This document shows, one piece after another, positions 6,523 through 11,291 of a stretch of 11,291 nt of DNA. The notes below the pieces were generated by a model that saw only the letters and a program-made list of their open reading frames with translations, did no database searches and was not told the origin of the DNA. Source of the stretch: Oscillospiraceae bacterium (lineage in GTDB: Bacteria; Bacillota; Clostridia; Oscillospirales; Oscillospiraceae); contig JAJBVW010000023.1 of the NCBI GenBank assembly GCA_020866945.1, forward strand, positions 1,180 to 12,470, read 5' to 3'. The first letter of the stretch is position 1; every line of letters starts with the position of its first letter. The translations under genes and the position numbers were made by a program.

Positions 6523-8823
6523 ATGAAAAAATTCAGCAAGCTTTTGGCACTGCTCGTGGCTCTTTGCATGATTCTTTCCGTGAGCGCCTTCGCCAGCGGC
6601 GAAGCCTCCGGCGAGGCGTCTGCGGAGGCTGAGGAGACCGTTGCCATCACCATCCCTGAGACGGCTATCACTGTGGACGTATCCCAGCTCACCGCCTCCG
6701 ACTACGCCTACCTGACCAACTACTCCAACCGTGACGACAGTGGCAACATCTATATTGGCACTGACATCACCGAGGCGGATCAGGCTGTGGTGCTGGACGA
6801 GACCGTCACCGGCGCTGGCTACACTGCGGTGTATGTCCACGGCGAGGACGCTTCCGCCACCATCACCGGCGTTGAGGTCGCCATCGACGATACCGACGGC
6901 CTGCTGGCCAGCGACTTCAGCGGTCAGGGCACTGCCGTTGTTGCCTATGACGGCGCTTTCGTCACCATCGAGGGCCTGACCTACTACTCCGAAGGCTTTG
7001 AGCGCACCCTGGGTGTGGTTTCCCAGAACGCCAACATCGTCATCAAGGACAGCGACATCACCGTTATGGGCGCTGACCCCCTGACCGAGGCTTGGGAAGG
7101 CTATCACAGCAGCGCTGACCAGAACGCCATGATCTCTCCCCCCTGGCCTCTGGGCATCACCGGCGGTGGCCGCGTGGTCAACATGATCGGTGAGAACCCC
7201 ACCCTGACCATCATTGATTCCACCCTGGTTGCCGGCGAGACCTGGGGCATCCTCTCCACCGACGCAGGCTCCAACATGATCATCAATGTTGTGGACACCG
7301 AGCTGACCTCTCTGTCTGAGAGCGAAGGCGGCTCTGATTCCGGCTGGCGCATCTTCGGCTATGACGAGGACGCCTATGGCTCCGCTTACGGCGCTTACTA
7401 CATCGGCACCCCCACCCAGTATTACTATGGCGCGACCTTCAACGGCGTGACCTATGCCGCCATCATCACCGGCGCCAATGAGGGCCATTATGCTTCCTCC
7501 AACGGCACCATCGACCTGTATGACGCCAACGGCAATCTCATCGAGACCGTCGAGGGCGAGGGCAACGTGACCACCATCAACGGTGTGTTCGGCTTCATGC
7601 AGCACAACAGCCTGGTCGGTCTTTACATCGAGGACGGCACCGTCATCAACGCGGAAGAGGCCGCTATCCTCTACAAGGCTTCCGACGGCGCTTACTACTT
7701 CGACGAGGCCGAGCTGAATGTCACATCCGGCATCCTGATTCAGATGATGGACAACGACGACGACTCCCGTATCGGCGGTAGCCCCATGTCCGCTGAAACC
7801 GGCTTCGACGAAAACTACAGCGACAGCAAGATCTCCTCTACCGGCGAGGGCTTCCCCGGCCTGGGCTTTGATTACACCTCCGGCACCGGCGGCAACACCG
7901 TCACCGCTACCTTCACCAACGGCGATTACGTTGGCGACATCCTCAACGGCACCGGCTACTATGGCCAGTCCGGCGACAACCTGACCGTCACCATCGGCGA
8001 GGGCGCAACCCTTACCGCCGACATCGCTCTGACCTCCACCATCAAGGGCGTGGCCTACAGCGAAGAGGCCATCGAGGGCATCGAGTACTATGGCGACGAC
8101 ATCGCCTACCTCCTGGTAGACGCGGAAGGCAACGTAACCGATGACGCGGCTGAGGCTGCTTACATCCAGATCACCGACTACACCATCAACGAGTACTTCC
8201 TGCAGGGCCATGTTCAGAACATCGTTTACTATAACGGCGCTTCCACCGCTGCTGTGGTTGTTGAGGCCGACGGTGTTTGGACTGTCACTGAGGAGTCCCT
8301 GATCACCAGCCTGAGCATTGCCGAGGGCGCTACCGTTTACGGCGAGCTGACCGAGAATGCGGACGGCACCCTGACCCTGACTCCCTCTGAGGAAGCTATC
8401 CCCGCCGGTGAGTACGGCGGCACTCTCGAAGCTGTTGGCGGCGGCACCAATGTCGGCGGCGGCGTGACTGACGACGGCACCCTGGATGTGGGCGCTGCTG
8501 CGGACGCTATGGCCGAGCAGCAGGGCGCGACTGACGCCGCTTCCGGCGAGGCCTCTGGCGAGGCTTCCGCTGAGACCGCTGACGCTGGCGAAGTCACCTG
8601 GGCTGACTATCAGGCTTACCTGATCGAGGCCGCTGGTGGCAACGCCCCCGACCTGGACGAGTTCACCGAGCAGGTCATGGCCCTGGAGTCCTGGGACGAC
8701 ATCGACGAGTCCACCAGCCCCTGGGATCAGATGTTCACCACCGTGGGCATCAGCACCTGGGATGACTTCGTAGCTGCCGGCGGCGCTGGCGCCGCCAGCA
8801 TCGTCGAGGGCGCGATGGGCTGA
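6523..8823 (+). CDS. Secreted acidic beta-rich protein with two SGEAS linkers and extra C-terminal module (right paralogue)
   Basis: This 766-residue product is the divergent paralogue of the left SGEAS protein and is likewise not assigned to a named family. ATG at 6523 is chosen over an in-frame ATG at 6493: AAGGAG lies eight bases upstream, and the product then begins with the same signal peptide (MKKFSKLLAL...SAFA, cleavage near 24). Residues 25-36 are the first SGEAS linker and about 40-655 the shared beta-rich body (SPPWPLGITGGGRVVNMIG at 205-223, NGDYVGDILNGTGYY at 466-480, GGGTNVGGGVTDDG at 639-652). A second SGEASGEAS linker at 673-684 leads to a unique 82-residue tail with TWADYQAYLIEAAG and, later, STWDDFVAAGGAG. 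The mature chain has no Cys and about nine basic residues in over 740, so it is very acidic. No sortase signal or membrane helix is present. A secreted structural, matrix or binding role is only an inference. A strong terminator follows. Confidence 0.87.
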   Translation: MKKFSKLLALLVALCMILSVSAFASGEASGEASAEAEETVAITIPETAITVDVSQLTASDYAYLTNYSNRDDSGNIYIGTDITEADQAVVLDETVTGAGYTAVYVHGEDASATITGVEVAIDDTDGLLASDFSGQGTAVVAYDGAFVTIEGLTYYSEGFERTLGVVSQNANIVIKDSDITVMGADPLTEAWEGYHSSADQNAMISPPWPLGITGGGRVVNMIGENPTLTIIDSTLVAGETWGILSTDAGSNMIINVVDTELTSLSESEGGSDSGWRIFGYDEDAYGSAYGAYYIGTPTQYYYGATFNGVTYAAIITGANEGHYASSNGTIDLYDANGNLIETVEGEGNVTTINGVFGFMQHNSLVGLYIEDGTVINAEEAAILYKASDGAYYFDEAELNVTSGILIQMMDNDDDSRIGGSPMSAETGFDENYSDSKISSTGEGFPGLGFDYTSGTGGNTVTATFTNGDYVGDILNGTGYYGQSGDNLTVTIGEGATLTADIALTSTIKGVAYSEEAIEGIEYYGDDIAYLLVDAEGNVTDDAAEAAYIQITDYTINEYFLQGHVQNIVYYNGASTAAVVVEADGVWTVTEESLITSLSIAEGATVYGELTENADGTLTLTPSEEAIPAGEYGGTLEAVGGGTNVGGGVTDDGTLDVGAAADAMAEQQGATDAASGEASGEASAETADAGEVTWADYQAYLIEAAGGNAPDLDEFTEQVMALESWDDIDESTSPWDQMFTTVGISTWDDFVAAGGAGAASIVEGAMG
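8539..8820 (+). other. Linker plus unique C-terminal module of the right SGEAS protein
   Basis: 8539-8574 re-encodes the SGEAS linker found just after the signal peptide. 8575-8820 encodes 82 residues absent from the left paralogue. The module holds two similar Trp-centred motifs, TWADYQAYL and STWDDFV, about 45 residues apart, with acidic and Trp-rich text between them (ESWDDIDES, SPWDQM). It reads as a small helical domain attached by a flexible hinge. The left paralogue ends in AAGAASAN, resembling AGGAGAASI near the end of this module, so an internal deletion on the left is as likely as an insertion here. Confidence 0.6.
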
Positions 8824-8854
8824 TAGCCACAGCATTCCAAACCCAAATTTAAAA

Positions 8855-8877
8855 TGTCAAGGAGCAACGCTCTGACA
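8855..8877 (+). other. Small hairpin downstream of the right SGEAS gene
   Basis: TGTCA-(AG)-GAGC pairs with GCTC-TGACA across an AAC loop. The outer AAAA (8851-8854) and TTTT (8881-8884) could lengthen the stem. It is an imperfect hairpin ahead of the strong terminator, perhaps an mRNA 3'-end structure or a weak first terminator. Confidence 0.4.
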
Positions 8878-8891
8878 GCATTTTGATAAGC

Positions 8892-8929
8892 AAAACTGGA
8901 CTTCACAAGCTGTGGAGTCCAGTTTTTTT
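8892..8929 (+). terminator. Strong rho-independent terminator of the right SGEAS gene
   Basis: AAAACTGGACT (8892-8902) pairs perfectly with AGTCCAGTTTT, and the stem continues through one wobble pair and CACA/TGTG around a three-base loop. Seven T residues end the right arm at 8929. On the minus strand the stem is followed by TTTTGCTTAT, so it may also stop the converging operon. Confidence 0.93.
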
Positions 8930-8939
8930 ATGGTAATTT

Positions 8940-8985
8940 AAGAACCTGCATTCACCGGCATCCGACGCCATGAATACAGGTTCTT
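8940..8985 (-). terminator. Long inverted repeat between convergent genes, probable terminator of the acyltransferase operon
   Basis: A 15-bp stem with one mismatch joins 8940-8954 (AAGAACCTGCATTCA) to 8971-8985 (TGAATACAGGTTCTT) around a 16-base loop. It lies 21 bases past the acyltransferase stop codon. The T content after the stem is low on the minus strand and moderate on the plus strand (TTCTTATTTATT), so it may work in both directions. Confidence 0.6.
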
Positions 8986-9006
8986 ATTTATTGTACGTCC
9001 GCTGTG

Positions 9007-10050
9007 TTATCGTTCCCGCCGGCCCGGCAGGAGGTCTATCAGGGCCGTAGTTATCACGGACAGGATAAAGCAGGCGGGGACACATATGAGACAGGCCTGA
9101 TTGATGGTTATATCTGGGAAGAAATACAGGCACGGAAACACCACCACCAGATTATTGAGGTAATAGGCATAGCTCTGCTTGCCAAGCCAGGCGGAAAGCC
9201 TGTTGTCAAACAGGCGGGAAAAGAGGCTCTTCCCCCGGAACACGCTGATGACAAAGGCAAAAAACAGCACCACAAACAGAAAATCTATGGCCCCGCCGTG
9301 TCTGTACATCCAAAACCAGGAGGCGGCCATGATGGAAAGCTCCAGCACTGTTGCGAGGACTGGCTCGCCGGGTATTTCCACGTCCTCCATCCACTCATAC
9401 ACCCGGTATGCGATACAGCCCACCGTGATGTCTGCCACCGCCCGGTAAAATCCCAGGAATGGTGCGTATTGGGTGAACAGAATGGTATTTGAAAGGCTCC
9501 CCTTGCGGTCAAACAGGGTGCCGTACAGCACGACCAGCAGGATGGGCGCGGCAATTTTCTGATAGGCGTCCTCATTTTTCAGTAGCAGGTAGTATATTCC
9601 AAGGCTTGCGAACAGCAGGGCGCTGAGGTACCAGCAGACGATGTTGATGGACAAGCCCCGGACGAAGCCGAAGATGTTCACCAGTAGCAGCTCTGTCCAG
9701 CCTATCTGTATCAAATCCAGCAGGTGCATTTCCTTCGTGACAAACACCAGCACCAGCGCCACCAGAATCCACGAGAGCAGGTGATGGGGATACAGAGCCA
9801 GCCACCGGCGCTTCATATAGTGGACGGTGGTGTTCACTGCGTTCTGCCGGAGCTGGGGCGTCACATGGGTGCGGATGGAGCGGAGCATTAAAAAGCCGCT
9901 CAGGATGAAATACAGCTCCACGAACAGGTAAAACCCAACGAATGTCGCGTCCTCCTGCCCCCGGAAGCCGAAAAAGTAGCAGTGGTAGCACAGTATCAGC
10001 ACCGCGCATACGAAGCGGTACAGCTCCATGGCCCGATTTTTCTCTCTCAT
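9007..10050 (-). CDS. Acyltransferase-3 family integral membrane protein
   Basis: This 347-residue protein has about ten hydrophobic helices and belongs to the acyltransferase-3 (OafA/NolL-like) family. Members move acyl groups, often acetyl, onto sugars of exopolysaccharides, peptidoglycan or lipids at the membrane. The N-terminal ELYRFVCAVLILCYH carries the family's R-x10-H motif (Arg12, His23), followed by the usual FVELYFILSGFLM helix and a RRWLALYPHH segment at 81-90. Length and single-domain layout fit the family; no SGNH esterase domain is fused. ATG at 10050 has AAGGAGGG five bases upstream. It lies 51 bp after the dehydrogenase stop with no hairpin between, so it is probably the last gene of that operon. 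The acceptor cannot be told from the sequence. Confidence 0.9.
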   Translation of the reverse strand: MREKNRAMELYRFVCAVLILCYHCYFFGFRGQEDATFVGFYLFVELYFILSGFLMLRSIRTHVTPQLRQNAVNTTVHYMKRRWLALYPHHLLSWILVALVLVFVTKEMHLLDLIQIGWTELLLVNIFGFVRGLSINIVCWYLSALLFASLGIYYLLLKNEDAYQKIAAPILLVVLYGTLFDRKGSLSNTILFTQYAPFLGFYRAVADITVGCIAYRVYEWMEDVEIPGEPVLATVLELSIMAASWFWMYRHGGAIDFLFVVLFFAFVISVFRGKSLFSRLFDNRLSAWLGKQSYAYYLNNLVVVFPCLYFFPDITINQACLICVPACFILSVITTALIDLLPGRRER

Positions 10051-10101
10051 CTCGTCCCTCCTTCGGCTGTATCTTTTGTATCGCTGACCACAGGCCCGCT
10101 G

Positions 10102-11016
10102 TTACCGCAGGCCCAGGATGGGCGAGGATAGCAGGTTGCGGTTCATGACCTCGATAATGCGGCGGTGATTGTTCTCCGCGCCGTAGCTTGTGTGGGGCGT
10201 CACGATGACGTTTTCCATATCCCACAGGGGGCTTTGCGACGGCAGCGGCTCCGTCTCGAACACATCCAGCACCGCCCCGGCCAGCCGCCCGCCCTGGAGG
10301 GCCTCCACAAGCGCAGGCTCGTCCACCACCGCGCCCCGGCAGTTGTGCACCAGAATGGCCTCCGGCGGCATCAGGGCCAGACGGCGTTCGTTGATGATAT
10401 GATGGGTCTCCTGGTTGTTGGGCAGGGCCAGCACCAGGATGTCCGCGTCCTTCAGGCAGCTATCCAGCCGATCCATGGCATAGACCCGGTCAAAGCCGTC
10501 CCGCTCCCCCGCCGTCCGGGCCAGGCCCGTAACATGGCAGTCGAAGCCCCGGAACCGCTTGGCGAAGGCCCCGCCAATGCTCCCGGCCCCGGCGATCAGC
10601 ACCTGCTTGCCGTAAAGCTCCCCCAGGTACCGGCGGACGTTCCACTGCCGGGTGCGCTGCTCCCGGTCAAAGTCCCGGAATTTCTTATACAGCGCCAGCA
10701 CTCCGCCAATGGCGAACTCCGCGATGGGGATGCTGTAAACATCCCGCGCGTTGTGGAACTCTATCCCATGCTCATGGATGTAGTCCATCGGCACATGGTC
10801 AAAGCCCGCCATATAGAGCTGTATGTATTTCAGCGAGGTGAAGCGCTCGATGGGCGTGTAGCTGAACAAAAATTTGCAGGCCACAAGCTCAAACTGGGAG
10901 GCGTCTCCCTCATACAGCGCCTCATCCGGGCAAACCTCCACCTCTATGCCCCGATCCAAGAGCCAGTCCCGCTCCTGCCCGGTCAGCTCCCATACATCAG
11001 TGATAAGCATTTTCAT
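10102..11016 (-). CDS. D-2-hydroxyacid dehydrogenase, NAD-dependent
   Basis: This 304-residue enzyme should interconvert a D-2-hydroxy acid and the matching 2-oxo acid with NAD(H) in the cytoplasm. The nucleotide-binding loop is GAGSIG (143-148). By comparison with phosphoglycerate dehydrogenase spacing, the catalytic set is Arg227 (NCRGAVVDE), Glu256 (DVFETEPLP) and His275 (TPHTS). The N- and C-terminal parts form the catalytic domain (VACKFLFSYTPIERFTSLKYI, LYMAGFDHVP), with the Rossmann domain at about 95-275. There is no ACT domain, so it is not a regulated SerA. Length is slightly short for the family but complete. ATG at 11016 has AAGGAGG nine bases upstream (11026-11032); an ATG two codons later is an alternative. 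It starts 21 bp after the nucleoside phosphorylase stop, indicating one operon. The substrate is not predictable from these residues. Confidence 0.93.
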   Translation of the reverse strand: MKMLITDVWELTGQERDWLLDRGIEVEVCPDEALYEGDASQFELVACKFLFSYTPIERFTSLKYIQLYMAGFDHVPMDYIHEHGIEFHNARDVYSIPIAEFAIGGVLALYKKFRDFDREQRTRQWNVRRYLGELYGKQVLIAGAGSIGGAFAKRFRGFDCHVTGLARTAGERDGFDRVYAMDRLDSCLKDADILVLALPNNQETHHIINERRLALMPPEAILVHNCRGAVVDEPALVEALQGGRLAGAVLDVFETEPLPSQSPLWDMENVIVTPHTSYGAENNHRRIIEVMNRNLLSSPILGLR

Positions 11017-11037
11017 GGTCGTGTTCCTCCTTCTCTT

Positions 11038-11291
11038 TTATGTAACGACACCCTTGATGAAGGGCGGTCTCTCCGTCTTTTCTGGGGCCAGGGCATAACA
11101 CCGCGTCAGCTGCTCCGCGCCGGCGCGGGCCTCCTCCTCCGTGCGGGCGTAAACCGTGCCAAGGCTCTCTCCCGGCTGCACCGGGTCACCCACCTTTTTG
11201 TGCCGCCCCTCGCCCACGGAAAGGTCGATCTCGCTGTCCTTCGTCCGCCTGCCGCCGCCCGGGCGCATGCTGCCACGGCCGGCGGCCTCGG
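11038..11291 (-). CDS. pdp: Pyrimidine-nucleoside phosphorylase, C-terminal part (5' end beyond window)
   Basis: Only the last 84 codons are present; the frame is open to the right edge. They match the C-terminal (PYNP_C) domain of the thymidine/pyrimidine-nucleoside phosphorylase family: GGGRRTKDSEIDLSVG corresponds to the conserved GAGR-x-KED-x-ID segment, and GRHKKVGDPVQPGESLGTVYA to the HKK-x-GD-x-V-x-x-GE motif of the mobile lid. The enzyme splits pyrimidine nucleosides with phosphate into base and (deoxy)ribose-1-phosphate. The catalytic N-terminal domains lie outside the window, so thymidine-specific DeoA and the broader PyNP cannot be told apart. The stop codon is 21 bp before the dehydrogenase start, within whose ribosome-site spacer there is no terminator. 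Confidence 0.88.
   Translation of the reverse strand, partial: EAAGRGSMRPGGGRRTKDSEIDLSVGEGRHKKVGDPVQPGESLGTVYARTEEEARAGAEQLTRCYALAPEKTERPPFIKGVVT

Noticed and set aside
6475..8835. A 786-codon open frame antisense to the right SGEAS gene
   Set aside because: It mirrors the real gene, has no signal or domain logic, and arises from strong codon bias in a long repetitive GC-rich gene. The sense frame has a promoter, ribosome site and signal peptide.
9572..10225. A 217-codon minus-strand frame spanning the dehydrogenase end and acyltransferase start
   Set aside because: It overlaps two well-supported genes in another frame and shows no family features.

Overview
The window looks like chromosomal DNA from a fairly GC-rich Gram-positive anaerobe, most likely a gut Clostridia of the Oscillospiraceae type. 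This is an inference. It rests on strong AGGAGG-type ribosome binding sites, a cell-wall-anchored protein with InlB-type repeats and an SPxTG sorting signal, secreted SGEAS-linker proteins, and a PyNP-type nucleoside phosphorylase. No mobile element, CRISPR array, tRNA or rRNA was seen.

Left part (1-2992), all on the minus strand: a TetR/AcrR-family regulator runs off the left edge. Before it in transcription order lies a 675-residue surface protein with a signal peptide, BspA-like leucine-rich repeats, two InlB B-type repeats, an 11-copy six-residue Thr/Ser/Asp-Pro-Thr-Gly stalk and a sortase-type tail. It has a near-consensus promoter.

Middle-left (3049-4044), minus strand: a two-gene unit joined by an ATGA overlap. 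It encodes a two-helix membrane protein with a C-terminal zinc ribbon, then a J-domain protein with a Gly/Ser linker and a C-terminal membrane helix. A strong terminator follows. Together they look like a membrane-tethered DnaK-recruiting pair.

Centre (4148-8929): two large, very acidic, secreted paralogues lie head to head, sharing a 287-bp spacer. Both have a signal peptide, an SGEAS-repeat linker and a repetitive beta-rich body of unknown function. Each has its own outward-facing sigma-A-type promoter. Only the right-hand copy has a second SGEAS linker and an 82-residue C-terminal module. This pair is the least explained part of the window.

Right part (8940-11291), minus strand: an apparent operon, read right to left, encodes the C-terminal end of a pyrimidine-nucleoside phosphorylase, a D-2-hydroxyacid dehydrogenase and an integral-membrane acyltransferase-3 protein. 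It converges on the right-hand paralogue; two or three hairpins separate them. All gaps between genes are under 300 bp, and their contents are listed as promoters, hairpins or operator candidates.
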